Of a DNA stretch of 64,000 nt, positions 16,429 through 29,800 are shown piece after piece. The notes under the pieces are model-generated. The model was not told the DNA's origin and did no database searches. It saw only the letters and a list, made by a program, of their open reading frames with translations. Origin of the DNA: JAHDHW01 sp965277415 (GTDB lineage: Bacteria > Bacteroidota > Bacteroidia > Chitinophagales > Saprospiraceae); the NCBI GenBank assembly GCA_965277415.1, contig CBDICS010000027.1, positions 1-64,000 of the forward strand. Direction: 5' to 3'. The translations under genes were made by a program, and so were the position numbers. Every line of letters starts with the position of its first letter. Position 1 is the first letter of the stretch.

Positions 16429-17931
16429 TTATTCTAACTGTTCAAGCAATATATTCCAAGTATCTTCATAAGGTAATATTTCAATATCAGCACTTTGATT
16501 AGCAATATCTATAGGAACTTTATCTAATAATTCACGCTCTTTTAAAGTTTTATCAATTATTGTTTTTCGATCAAATGCCTCCTCAGATACGATTAGTAAC
16601 ATACTAATAAAAATATTGCTTCTAAAATTATATTCATCGTGGAGGTAACGACTCTTATATCTTTTAATTGCTTCTACTCGATCTAAAACAGTATTGTGTT
16701 TTTTCTGCTGTAGCAAAAGTACAATTTGCGAAATCAAAATAGGAACATTTAAACCTCGCTTATCTTTGAAAAAAATAGGAACCTCATTAGCATATCGTGA
16801 CACTTTAAATTTTTGATGTTGGCTATTTTTTTCTAAAACAATCTTTCCAGAATTAATGAAAAAATATAACCAAGCTTTATAAATTTTCCAGATTTCTTTT
16901 ACATTATCTTGTAAACCATTAAATTTTTTAAGGGAAGTAACTTTATTGAAGATCTCCCAGGCCTTAGAGTATCTTTTAGTGTGAAAACATAAAGTCATAT
17001 GCAACTCTTTATACTTAAACCAATTAAAAATTCCAGGTTGCATAATTTCTAATCCGGTTAATATACTTTTTTCTCCTTCTTCATACTGCCGCAACTGAAT
17101 ACAACAGGAAATCATTTGTGAAGAAATATTAACAATCGATTTTGTATGCTGAAAAGGAAAAGAATGAATCTCTTTGATTGAATCTTTACAAAGACTCAAC
17201 GCTTTTTGATATTTATTGATACTCATATACATGAAAATCTTGATCATTGTATGATGGTATATCCAATTGGCAGATGGTTGAGAGGGCTGATAATTTTCTA
17301 ATTCACGTAAGTATTTTTTTGTTCTTTCATGTACATAAGGCTTAGTTGATTTATCATTGACATATAGAGATAATGTCTTGAAGAATAAGCCCTCTACTTT
17401 AATTTCAGATCTAAGTAGTTCAGTACATTCGTTTATTATCTTATCATACTCTTCAAATCTATTTTGATCCCCCAGAATTATTGCTGTATGTGATCTTAAA
17501 GCACGGGCAAAAATGAGTTTTTCCTCTGTGAACTCAAAAGTCTGTGCTAGTTTAAGTCCCTTTTGGGCAATATCAACGGAATTGACTTTGAGTCCCTTCG
17601 TGAGCAAAATTTTTAGCAAACAGGAATATTTTTGAACGCTTAGTTTCGCTTTATGGATGTCGCTATACTTATTAGATTTTATATCTACAAAAAATATAGT
17701 ATTGAAGAGCCGTTCTCTTAAGGTATGTTTTAGTTTATAGTATGCATTATTGTCTTTAGTATTTGGATAAAGGGTGGCCTTAGCTTCTTTGTCCGTTGTG
17801 AGTTTTTTCGTTTTGATGCCTTTATATAATTGCATTAACTTAGTGTTCGAATCTATATTGTTGTCAATGATCTCGATAGCTTTTAATTTATCCATATTTA
17901 ATAGCTCTATAATTTCTTTTAATTTCTTCAT
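16429..17931 (-). CDS. Hypothetical TPR-like helical-repeat protein (500 aa)
   Basis: No named family is recognised. The sequence is alpha-helical and Lys/Leu/Ile-rich, with no signal peptide. Repeated helix pairs carry TPR-like spacing (for example KYQKALSLCKDSIKEI, QYEEGEKSILTGLEIM, RYSKAWEIFNKVTSL). The first 100 residues form a separate helical unit (KLKHTLRERLFNTIFF). Size and layout resemble the 461-residue protein at 7407-8792, suggesting paralogues. It is divergent from the biosynthetic locus but separated from it by about 2.3 kb, so a functional link is unproven. A scaffold or interaction role is the most that can be said. Confidence 0.75.
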   Translation of the reverse strand: MKKLKEIIELLNMDKLKAIEIIDNNIDSNTKLMQLYKGIKTKKLTTDKEAKATLYPNTKDNNAYYKLKHTLRERLFNTIFFVDIKSNKYSDIHKAKLSVQKYSCLLKILLTKGLKVNSVDIAQKGLKLAQTFEFTEEKLIFARALRSHTAIILGDQNRFEEYDKIINECTELLRSEIKVEGLFFKTLSLYVNDKSTKPYVHERTKKYLRELENYQPSQPSANWIYHHTMIKIFMYMSINKYQKALSLCKDSIKEIHSFPFQHTKSIVNISSQMISCCIQLRQYEEGEKSILTGLEIMQPGIFNWFKYKELHMTLCFHTKRYSKAWEIFNKVTSLKKFNGLQDNVKEIWKIYKAWLYFFINSGKIVLEKNSQHQKFKVSRYANEVPIFFKDKRGLNVPILISQIVLLLQQKKHNTVLDRVEAIKRYKSRYLHDEYNFRSNIFISMLLIVSEEAFDRKTIIDKTLKERELLDKVPIDIANQSADIEILPYEDTWNILLEQLE

Positions 17932-20302
17932 TCTTGGTTATTTTATTTAAGGAGGCCGAATGCTGAAACTTTGACTAAGTAACTGTTTGACCATGTATTT
18001 CTCACTAGGTTAGCATCTAATTATCTATGAAACCTAGTGATTGCGTATATAATAGAGTTAGGCATGTATTTATAATACTTAATTTGGTAATTATCTATTG
18101 ACTGATGCTATCAATGATATTATCTACTCTTTTTTAGCATTACCATTCTATTTCTGGATAGGCTAGATTATGCGAAATCAAAATAGACATTTTGATTTTC
18201 TGTAAATTTCAACTATATCAAAGTTACAATGATGTAGAGGTTTTCAATAGGACAGAATGGAGGTTTTAGATTTTTAAAAAAAGCAAAGAATAGAGGTTAG
18301 TGAATAGGCAATTATTTGATTATCAAAAAGTTATATTTTTGTTTTTAGTAGTGAGTGGTAAGTGTTTTGATATGTGAAATCGGGTCTGTTTAATAGGATG
18401 AAATTTAAAATGACTGTCTAAATCAAACAAGTTATAAGGTGTTTTGTAATGGCTTTTGTAGGCTAGATGCTAAACTTCCAAGGATGCTCTAATACTATAA
18501 AAATGAAGTGATTGCTGTTTCTTGAATAGCTAAATACAAACAATTTCATCCAAACTAAGTAATGATTTAGCTTCTATTCTTAAAAAAATGAATACTTGTA
18601 AGGTAAGATTTTAAGATGAGAAGTAGCTAATTTTAAATTAAAGAAAGAGCACAAGGTTTTTCTTTCTAAGGGCTAAAAATAAAGCTGAAGAAGATGATTT
18701 AACAAAAAAATATTTTGTAATAACTAATTTCATGACTTGTGGATACTTATAGCTCAAGTTGCTATAATGCAAATATAAAAAATAATAAATATTCCTATTA
18801 GGGGAAGTGAAGCTCAATATGTGAAAGCATTGTTGCATGATTTGTGTTAAATGAAATATAGACAAAATTGGAATGACTGGAAAATTTAATCAAAAAAAGC
18901 TTGAAAGAACATTTAAGCTTAGAGGCAATTTATATAGTATTTGGGCTGAATTTAAACTAGTTGAAAGTATTTAAATAATCTTATTTTTTTAAACGCTATT
19001 TAATTGATTACTTAGCATAAGTAATTGATAATCATATAGTATATGATGTGTATATTTACTTGTTAAAGGAAAACATACCTTAGAATTCTTACTTTAGAAC
19101 TCCATACATTTCCTAGGAGTTACTCACCTATATATAGATATAAAAAATCAACCTAATGACTTTAGGTTAAAATTCCATTTAAATTGGAGGGCTACGAAAC
19201 TGAGGTAGATAGTTAGCAATATTCCCTCTAATCAATTTAAAAGAAGAGAGAGAATTTACTTTTTCTATTGAAGAGAAGACAAGCATATTATATATAGCTG
19301 GAGGGCAAAAAAACAGCGTTTTTCGAAACTTAATAAGTTGTTTAATAAGCTATTGGATGGTTCTTCTGATTACTTAATTTGGAATACTAGTATTACTTTT
19401 AATACCCTTCTTTTCATTACCGGTCGAAGATAATTCTAGGTAAGATAGGATAGTGTATTGCCTGTGATTTAAAGGGGACTAGGTATAGGTTTGTAGCATA
19501 ATTTTCAACCTTAAAAACTTATACCAATGGCTATTATTATTGCAATACTTATTTCCCTAGGCTTAACTGGAAGCGTCGGAGAATTTAACAGTTTAAATGA
19601 ACAACAACAGAACGAATTAACAGAGATCGTGATAGTTGAAGATTTGGACATGTAAAATGTTGAGCATTATTTTTTAACCTTTTCTAAATAAGATGTTTAG
19701 ATTTTATATTATTGATTATCAATTGATTACAATTTTTTTTTGGAAAAAACAGGGTAAGAACTATTGGTTAACTGCCTGTGAAATATTTTAAAAAAGGTTC
19801 ATCTTGGAATTATAAGAAATAAACGAATTATTCGCTAAGCCCTAAAGACAAAAAACAAGCGAGAATTCTTCGATAGTGCATAAATTAAATTTATGAGTAC
19901 ACTTTCATAAGAATATAACACAATTATTTAGGCTTAAAAACTTGCTCATAGTATTAAAAAATCACATCCGATTTTTTAAAATATGATGACCTCGGTGAAA
20001 TTACAAATTTGGCGAAATCAGAGATCTTTAACTTCCTTAAAAATAACATACACGGTAAGTGATTTTTGATGTTGTAACAGATTATGCTTGTCCGTTTTTC
20101 TTTTTTAGAATTAACATATTTAGTCCCAATAATTAGTTAACACAAAATACCAAAAAGCACAGATTTTATTCTATGGAGTTGTTTAATAGTGGCTGCTTGT
20201 ATCGAAAATTTCAGACTCTTATTGATTCTCTATCCCCAAAGCTGGACTTTGCAATCAGGTGAGCTATTCTTAAACAACTTCTATACTAAACCAATATTAA
20301 TC
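17932..20302. other. Gene-poor 2.4-kb stretch upstream of the megasynthase locus
   Basis: No convincing gene is visible apart from one 42-codon frame (19527-19655). The DNA is very AT-rich with stops in all frames. I noticed an 8-bp inverted repeat ATTACTTA / TAAGTAAT (19007-19014 with 19018-19025) and a weak 6-bp hairpin (AACCTA / TAGGTT, near 19153-19172). A GTG-initiated extension of the gene at 20303 reaches back to 20189 but does not look like real protein start sequence. Promoters for the biosynthetic locus could lie here; none can be assigned by eye. Confidence 0.5.
19527..19655 (+). CDS. Possible small membrane peptide (42 aa)
   Basis: ATG at 19527 opens a 42-codon frame. The first 16 residues are hydrophobic (AIIIAILISLGLTG), followed by a polar, Gln/Glu-rich, acidic tail ending in EIVIVEDLDM. 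The layout is that of a small membrane or secreted peptide. It stands alone in otherwise non-coding DNA, so it may be chance. Confidence 0.3.
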   Translation: MAIIIAILISLGLTGSVGEFNSLNEQQQNELTEIVIVEDLDM

Positions 20303-20716
20303 ATGGTCCAGCAAAAGCAAAACATATTCAAAAAAACGAAAAGGAATTCAGATTTAAAGTATGTAGCTGAGTTAGACGTTGACATTGTATTGGGAATGCC
20401 TTCAAAAAAATGCCGATATCACGGAATTTGTAAAATCGAAGAATACGGATCTTTGCATTCTAATACTTTAAATGTCGAAGTCCTAAATGTAAAAATTTTG
20501 TTTAATCAATTAGGGAATCTGATCATTTTGTTTTATGAAAATAATATGTCAGAATCTATTAGAAAAAAACACTTTAGTACAGCCTTTTTTGAAATACAGG
20601 AAGCTGTCAAGTTACCAAAATTCGCCAGTAACCAATTAGGAAATTCCTTTAATATTCTACCAGGAAAATATCCTATCGACAAGCAAGGTGAAACTTACAA
20701 AGTTACTTTCTATTAA
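20303..20716 (+). CDS. Hypothetical protein upstream of the megasynthases (137 aa)
   Basis: The frame is open from GTG at 20189, but ATG at 20303 is the more likely start, giving a basic 137-residue protein. It shows alternating beta-strand-like hydrophobic patterns (YVAELDVDIVLG, NTLNVEVLNVKILF, NLIILFYEN) and a conserved-looking Cys pair (KKCRYHGIC). No signal peptide, membrane segment or known motif was recognised. It is 166 bp upstream of the first megasynthase on the same strand and could be the first gene of its operon. Function unknown. Confidence 0.6.
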   Translation: MVQQKQNIFKKTKRNSDLKYVAELDVDIVLGMPSKKCRYHGICKIEEYGSLHSNTLNVEVLNVKILFNQLGNLIILFYENNMSESIRKKHFSTAFFEIQEAVKLPKFASNQLGNSFNILPGKYPIDKQGETYKVTFY

Positions 20717-20882
20717 GTAGTATAATATAGAATTACTTCTTTAAAAAAAGTCACTCAATATTTTCAATAGAGTTTAGAAAATAAGACTCTTAAGCTATTT
20801 ACAATTAGTTGTCCACTTTTTGTAACAAGCATTCTCTGTCTCTTATTCAAAAACATCTCTGAAGAAAAAATGTCACTTAATT

Positions 20883-23800
20883 ATGAAAATTACGCCATCT
20901 CCTAAAATGGTATCTGAAATACTGATTAATGCCAAATCAGATGATTTACCAGTACTGAAGGAAAAAATTAGATTACTTGTTTTAAGTATTCGAATTTTGT
21001 CTAGTTGCCTGAAAAGTGACTTTTCGATTGCTATTGATAATCGTAGCGCTTCCTCGGGAAAAAAAGATGTGAATGAAATAGGATGGTTTAAATCTTTTTC
21101 AAGGATAATTAACCAAATTCAGATAGACCCAAATGACACTTTAAATGATTTAATAGAAAAGTGTAAAAGAGAAAAGGAAGAAAATATCTCAGAATCAGAA
21201 GAAAAAAAACATCAACTAAAAATAATCATAAGCGATAGTGCTAATTCCTCAACAGACAAATTTGACTTTAATTATACTTTAACTAGCATAGATACCCTAA
21301 TCCGTCTTCATTTATCGTCTTGGAAAATAGATAGGATTGAACCTGCTTATTTTTTAAAATACCTTGAGACAATTCTTAATGAGGTGTTGATTAAACAAGA
21401 TAAAGGAATTGAGCGTATTTGTTATCAACTTTCTAGCCATTCTATCCCGTCTTTTATCAAATCTTCGTCTGACCTTAAGTTTAATAAAAGCCGTGACCTT
21501 TTTACACTTTTTAAACAGCAGTTAGAAACAATACCGAATGATCTTGCTGTTATTTCTTTATCCCCTTCTAGTGATGAAGTTACTTGTACGTATGAAGAAC
21601 TTGATCTATTATCTAATAGATTAGCGAATGTTTTTTATCAAGCAACTAAAGGAAAAACAATTCCTCGGATTGGTGTTTATTTAGATAGAAGCCATAAAAC
21701 CTATATTGCTTTATTGGCTATTTTAAGAAGTGGTTATATTTATGTTCCACTCGAAAGATCATTACCAGATGCTCTTATTGCTAAAAAAATAAAGAATAGC
21801 GGAGTGTCAATAGTGATAACAGATTTTGAAGGAGAAAAAAAGATAGACCAGAGGCAAGAGTATAAAGCGACTTTTATTGACATTGATGAGGCTATAAAAG
21901 AAACTGTTACTTTACCCTATATAGATAACCCAAGATCTGCGTCGAATATATCTATGATCTTTTTTACCTCCGGTTCGACAGGGTCGCCGAAAGGAGTAGT
22001 ACATACTCAGATTCACTTGCTCAACAGATTAAATTGGATTTGGAATCGTTACGATATATCACCGACGGATGTTATTTGCCAAAGAGCTCCTCTAAATTAT
22101 TTACCGTCTATGTGGGAGTTATTTGCTGGTTTGTTAAAAGGAAATAAAACAGTCATTCTAAGTGATAGGATTGTCAAAGACCCTAAATTATTTATACATA
22201 CTTTAGTTAAATATAAAATAAGCTGGATTAACATTGTACCATCTTTACTCAATATGCTTTTTGCAAGTAATGAAAAAGAGATCAAAAAGCTTAAAAACAT
22301 TTGCTTATGGATTGCTTGTGGAGAAAAATTGCCTCTAAGAACTATTAAGTTGCATCGTAAGCATTTTCCTACTTCTATTTTACTTAATGATTATGGATCA
22401 ACAGAAGTAAATGGTGTTTTATATTTTGAAATTAATCATAACTCTTCTACTAGACTTACTAAGATTCCGGCTTTTAAACCAATTCCAAATATTGAAATTA
22501 AATTACTAACAAAAGAAGGACAGTCCTGTAATCCTTACATCCCTGGTGAACTCTATGTTGGAGGACTATCTTTAGCTAAAGGATATTTAGATAAAAATAT
22601 TACTAAAGAAAAATTTAAAAAACTATCTACATCCTCAAAAAATTCTAAAAAATACTTTGCAATGGGCGATTGGGGCTATCAGGATGCTGATGGAGGATTA
22701 CACTTAATTGGTCGATTCGATAATGTAGTAAAAATCCGAGGTAATCGAATTAGCCTTGATGGATTAAATGAAAAAATTCAACGATTATCTTATGTAAATA
22801 CTTGTATTGTATTAGTCAAAAAGAAGAGAAATTTTGAAGATAAACTAGCTTGTTTTGTTTTGTTTGAAAACGAAAAAAATAGTATCGATCAATTGAAATC
22901 TGATCTCCCTGGATTTCTACCTCAGTATATGATTCCTCATTACTTTAAACGTATAGAAGAAATTCCTCATTTAGTTAACGGTAAGATTGATCGTCGCAGC
23001 TTATTGAAATTATTATCTAGAACTACAAGCAAAAAAATGATAAAAAGAGTGGAACAACAATTTGGTTATCAGGATTATCTGACCTTTTGTCAAATAGTAA
23101 TTGCCTCGGTTATAGACGCCGATACGGAGGAAGTAAATCTAAAAAAGAAATTTTATGAAGTTGGTTTGGATTCTACTTCTCTTGTTCAACTTATTGATGT
23201 ATTAAATGAAAAATTTTCGGCAAATCTCGCAGTTTCAGACCTATATGATTTTCCGAATATGATTGAGTTTCTTGATTTCGTATATACGAAAAAAGATGGA
23301 GATGAACTTCAAATACTTCCTCCCGTTTCTCTCGAAGATAAAAAAGAAGCTAGTATAGCTCAAGAAGACCTAAAAATAGATGAACCCGTAGTTGATGTAC
23401 CTGAGGTAAGGAATTCTGATGCTTATTCTAAATTCCTGGCTTTTTGCACTCAGGTTATTGCGGACTTATTGGATGTAAAAAGTAGTTCGATAATCTTAGA
23501 TAAGAAGTTTTATGAAATTGGTTTAGATTCGGCTTCTCTAGTTCAACTTATTGATATACTAAATAAACAGTTTTCAGCGAGTCTTGCAGTTTCAGATCTG
23601 TATGATTTCCCAAATATAATTGAGTTTCTTGACTTTGCATATAAGGGAACAAGTGGAGGTAGACTTCAAATACTCCCTCCTGTTTCTCTTGAAGATAAAA
23701 AAGAAGCTAGTATAGCTCAAGAAGAGCTAAGAATAGATGAACCCGTAGTTGATGTATCTGAGGTAATAGATCCTGAGGCTTATTCTAAGTTCTTGGTTTT

Positions 23801-26800
23801 TTGTACTCAGATTATTGCAGATTTATTGGATGTAAAAAGTAGTTCAATAATCTTAGATAAGAAATTTTATGAAATTGGTTTGGATTCTACCTCTCTGGTT
23901 CAATTTATTAATGAACTGAATACTACCTGTCAGACAGAAGTAAGCATTTCTGATTTATATGATTTTCCTAATATTTTGGAATTTTTACAATTCGTATTTG
24001 ATAAGCGGAGAGAGCCACTGACTGAGGCGCTAGCCGAAATAGTAGTAGAAAAAAAGATTGTTAATACGCCTCAACAAACAATAGTAGAAAAAGAAATTAA
24101 AGAAGAATCTTCAAATAAGCAAATGCAAATTGCAATTGTCGGAGTAGCATGTAAATTACCAGGTGCAGAAGATATGGATGAATTTGAAATGCTACTTAGC
24201 AAAAAGAAAAGTGGTATTCAATTAGTACCTAAAGATCGCTGGGATTATGAAAAAAACTACAGTAAAGATCCTTTAGAGGAAGGAGCATCAGTGAGTAAAT
24301 GGGGAGGCTTTGTTTCGGGTATTTCGCTTTTTGATGAAGAATATTTTAATGTCTCCCCATTGGAAGCAGAGTTGATGGACCCTCAACAAAGATTATGCTT
24401 AGAAGAAAGCTGGAAAGCACTTCAGAATGCAGGCTATAGCGAAGCGGATTTAGCTAATGAGAAAGTAGGGGTGTTTATTGGTTTGCGGCCAGGAGACTAT
24501 CAAGATTTAGTAAAGAATAATGAACAGAAGTATTCGCCATACTCTTTAATCGGAAGTGATTTGGCGATTCAATCTGCCCGACTTTCTTACCACCTTAACC
24601 TAAAAGGCCCTTCGATGGCTATCGATACAGCTTGTTCTTCTTCCCTGGTAGCGATCCACTTAGCAAGCAATAGCCTTCGGAATGGAGAATGTAATGTCGC
24701 TTTAGCTGGCGGGATACATATTATGTCTACTCCTGGGCTACATATTCATTCCTCAAAAATGGGTATGCTATCACCAGAAGGGCAGTGCAAAACTTTTTCG
24801 AATGATGCCAATGGTTTTGTACCTGGAGAAGGAGTCGGAATGTTGGTGTTAAAGCCACTTGAAAATGCGATTGAAGATGGAAATTATATCCATGGTGTAA
24901 TTATTGGCTCTGGACTCAATCAAGATGGTAAAACCAATGGAATCACTGCTCCGAGTGGCCATTCCCAAAGCACATTACAAAAAGATGTGTACGAAAAATT
25001 TGATATAGATTCTAAAACTATCTCTTATTTGGAAGCTCATGGTACAGGAACAAAACTAGGAGATCCGATAGAAATAGCCTCCCTAAATAAGTCTTTTGCT
25101 AGACCCAATGATCCATCAGATGTTTGTCATATAGGATCAGTGAAAACTAATATAGGACACGGTGTCGCTGCTGCAGGCGTTGCTGGACTTATCAAAATAC
25201 TATTATCGTTTAAAACGAAATCATTATTTCCTAATCTTAATTTCAAATCTGCTAATGAGCATATTGATTTCTCCAATTCTCGATTCAAAGTAGTTGAAGC
25301 GTATCAAGAGTGGAATACCAAATACCTTCCACGAAAAGCTGCCATTAATTCTTTTGGATTTAGTGGAACGAATGCTCATTTAGTTTTAGAAGAATTTGTA
25401 AATGAAACAGAGCGGCTGGAATTGCCGACTTACTTCTTTGTGTTTTCTGCAAAATCAGCAAACAGACTCTTGCAAAAAATAAAACGAATGGACCTTTGGT
25501 TAAAAAATGCTGAAGCGCACCCAGGCGATATTTCTTTGACATTAGCCAAAGCTCATAGTAGTCAAGCTTTCAAACTAACTTTCATAGCCAAGAACTTGAA
25601 TGATCTAAGAATACAAATTCAAGTAGCATTAGAAAAAGGTGAACTTGTTGGTAATAACATTTCTTTTTATGAACAGGACTTAGGAAGTCTTTTGAAAAAA
25701 GAAATATTATTACCAGTATCATTGAAAAAAGTATTAAATGACTCGGGCCATAAAGTTTATTTAGATTACCTAGAGGAAATTTGTAATAATATCAATCAAG
25801 GGTATACTTATGATTGGCCATCATTGTTTGCTGATTGTACTTATCGAATCTGCCCAATGCAAATTCACGAACTTACCTCAAAACACTTTTGGTTAGAAGA
25901 AAAGGAAAGTACTAATGAAAATAAGACTAAAAAAACGCTTGGACAAAAAGAATTAAATATTCAAAAAGTCAATGATCGTACTTTTAAAATTGTATTCTCT
26001 GGTTCAGAAAATTTCTTAACTGGTCACCGCTATCAGCAAGATGCTTTATTGCCAGGGACAGCGTATTTGTTTTTAACACAGCAACTTTTTGATCAATATT
26101 TCAATCTTGAAATTGAAAGCTTGAAAAACATCGTATGGCTAAACCCATTTTTTTATAATAAAAATCAAGAACTCTTCATTACACGAGAACGAAATGATCA
26201 AATCATTTTTTCTATACAGAAAGATAAAAAAGAAACAATTGTTTGTCGGGTAGAAATTACTAATTCTAAATTAATCCCTCCCACAGAAGTAGCAGAATTG
26301 GAGTTGATCAAATCTAGATGTACCAGTAGCTATTCTGAGGTAGAGGTTTACAATAAATTTGAGAACCTTGATCATCAATACAATACTTCTTTCCAGACTA
26401 TAAAATATTTATACACCAGTCCTAGTACCGTATTGTCTTTTATTGAATTAGAAAATACAAGAGATCCTTATAATTTGATTTATTTGTTGGATGGCGCATT
26501 ACAATCTGTTTTAGGTTTTAATATGACAACTAATATGGAAAATGCGAGCCTCCCTTTTTCTATCAAAGCGGTTAAATTATATAGTGAACTACCAAAAAAG
26601 TGCTGGGTTTATGTTCAACCTTCAAACTTGAAGGAGTATAAAAATACGCATTCTTTTCATATTGAAATATACGACGAGGAAGGCTGCATGTTAGCACAGT
26701 TAGAAGAGTTTGTCCAACTCCCATTTCAGGATAAAACAAAAACTATTGCGGCTATAAAGAATAAAGGTTTAACAACAATAGCTGGACAAGAACAATGGAT

Positions 26801-29800
26801 TTTAAATTCACTTTCAAGTCCGATGGGTGAGATTGATCTGGTCTTGCTTTTCGGATTTGATGAGGACTTAGTAAAAGCTATTGAAGCAAATCAGAATGAT
26901 CAGAAAATAATTCTCATTCGTTTTGGGGAGCATTCTGGAAAAATAAAAGAAAGGGTCTATGAAATCCAGAGACAAAATTATAATGAAGATTATGAATTAT
27001 TGATTGAGCGAATTAAATCAGACTTTCCTGCTGCAAAAACAGTAGGATGGATGATGGACTGGCGGGCATTTTTTACTGTAGGGCAAAACGCAGGATACAG
27101 TCCTATTGAAAAAACTTTTCAGCCAATAGCTTTCTTGAAAAAAGTATCAACTGTATTCAAAAAGGTCAAAGCAATCAACTTTATAGAAGGGAATATTTCA
27201 AGTGACTTAGCACCTTTCTTTTTGGCATATAATGCTTTTGCCCGAACCTTTAATATAGAATACCCTGAACATCGGTTTATTAATCTTCGTTTTGAAAAAA
27301 CAATGGATCGCCCTGATTTAGGTAAGAAATTATATGCTGAATTGACTCAGGAAAATCCTCAACCTATTATAAAGTATAATAAAAAAGGAGAACGGTTAAC
27401 GAAAGAATTGCTTCCTTTTGACTGGCCTGTCACGAGTCCTTTAACTGGGCGAGAAAATGGTTTATACATTATTACCGGAGGCGCTGGTGGATTAGGGTTA
27501 ATATTCGCCGAATATCTGATTAAAAAATACAATGCACAGATTATTCTATTAGGAAGAAGAAAAATAAACGATACTATTCAGGCATCTCTTGATCGACTGA
27601 GGCAGACCTATGGAAGCAATGCAGAGTATCACAGTGTTGATATTACAAGTGAAAGTCAAATAAAATCAATATTCGAATATGTACGAAATAAATGGGAAAA
27701 CATTCATGGAATTATTCACTCAGCCGGTTTACTTCGAGATGCCTTATTATACAACAAGAATATCGATACATGGACTGAAGTTTTAAAGCCAAAAATAAAA
27801 GGTGCTCTACTTCTAGATAAGTATTCTGCTAAAGATAATCTAGATTGGATAGTTTTCTGTTCTTCGATATCTAGTGTCATTCCCAATGCTGGACAGACCG
27901 ATTACAGTTATGCTAATAGCTACCTGAATCATTTTGCAATAGAACGTAATCAACAGGTTGAGAGAAAAGAACGTAAGGGAAGAACTTTGGCCATTAATTG
28001 GCCATTGTGGGAGTCAGGAGGAATGAAACTCAAACCTAAGCATCAAGAATATTTAGAAAAGCAATTTGGAATATTTGCTATGCCTGACTCAGAAGGTTGT
28101 CAAAATCTTGAAAAAGCCTTAAGTCTAAACTTATCAAATGTTACTTTGATTTATGGCAAGCAATCGACTTTGGAGCAAAAAATGTTTCAAGTAAAGAAGG
28201 AAGTACCAAATGAAACGAATATCCCACTTTCTTCTGATTTCCAATTAGAAGAAAAAGTGCAAGCATTTATTATTGATGAATTAGCGCAATTACTAAAACA
28301 GGAAAAGCAAAAATTGCGACCAGAAAAATCTTTGTCTGAGTTTGGGATGGATTCTATTTTGATGAATAGTTTTACTCGACAGTTGCAAAAACAACTAGAC
28401 ATTGATCTAAATTCAGCGATCTTATTTGAACAATCTACAATAAAGAAATTAGTTAAGCATCTACTTGGAAAATACAATTCGAAGCTAAATACTTATTTCT
28501 CAAATATTAACTCGACTGACCTGCAATTTGATACCGTGATCAAGCAAGAACCTGCTATCAAAACATCTGATTTCAGTCATATAGATTTGAGTGATGCGTC
28601 AATACCTAAAGATGTCGAGAATGATGCCAATGAACCAATGGCAATAGTAGGATTGAGCGGGGCTTTTCCAGGAGACGATGATCTGGAAACATTCTTTGAT
28701 AAGTTGACACTAGGAGTATCTATGATTAGTAAGGTACCAAAAGACCGATGGGATTATGAAGCCTATTTTGGGAATCCAATGGAAGAAAATAAGACGGATG
28801 TAACCTATGGTGGCTTTGTCAAAACGCTTGATGAGTTTGACCCTGATTTTTTTAATATCTCCGCTAGTGAGGCTAATTACATGGATCCCCAACAACGTAT
28901 TTTATTGGAGTATAGTTGGAAAGCAATTGAAGATGCTGGATATGATTTTAAAAAATTCAATCAAAAACAAACAGGTGTTTTTATAGGGATTTTCACTAGA
29001 GAGTATGAGGAGATGATTTTGAGAAGTAATTTAAAATCCAATTTTCATATTTCTACTGGTAATATTGGATCGATTGCGGCTAACAGAATTTCATATTGCT
29101 TGGATTTGCACGGTCCTAGTGAAGTTATAGACACTGCATGCTCGAGTAGCCTAGTTGCATTACATCGCGCTATACAAGCTATTCGGAATAAGGAATGTAA
29201 TCAGGCAATCATTGGAGGCGTAAATTTGCTGGCATCACCTTACGGTTTTATCGGCCCAGCACAAGCCAATCTACTTACTTCAGAAGAAGAAATAAAATCC
29301 TTTGGCGAAGGAGCAAAAGGATATCTACGAGGTGAAGGTGTAGGCGTTGTTATTATAAAACCATTGCAGGCGGCTATTGCTGATAAAGATCATATTTATG
29401 CTACGATTAAAGGTTCGGGGCTCGCTCATGGAGGAAAAGGTTTTTCTCTCACATCGCCTAATCCTACAGGTCAACTTGATGCTTTTCGAAATGCAATGAT
29501 TAATGCTAATATAAAGCCAGATCAAATTGTTTATGTCGAAGCACATGGGACAGGAACGGCCTTAGGGGATTCTATTGAAATGAATGTCTATAAAGAAATA
29601 TTTGATGAAATATCCGATAAAGAACAAAGTGTTTATATCTCTACAATCAAACCTAATATTGGACATTTGGAAGCAGCTTCGGGTATGGCTTCACTGATTA
29701 AGGTGCTTTACAGTTTTCAAAAAAATAAAATCTGCCCTATAAGAAATTTTCAGGCATTAAACCCTGAGATCAGTCTGGAAAATACTTGTTTGAAAATTGT

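Noticed and set aside
18638..18865. 75-codon minus-strand frame in the gene-poor region
   Set aside because: Low-complexity AT-rich translation with no motif or neighbour support.
20189..20302. GTG-initiated 38-residue extension of the hypothetical protein
   Set aside because: The composition is unlike the rest of the protein and an ATG at 20303 gives a compact start.
23065..24010. CRISPR-like or non-coding repeat
   Set aside because: The 357-bp period is in frame and encodes carrier domains.
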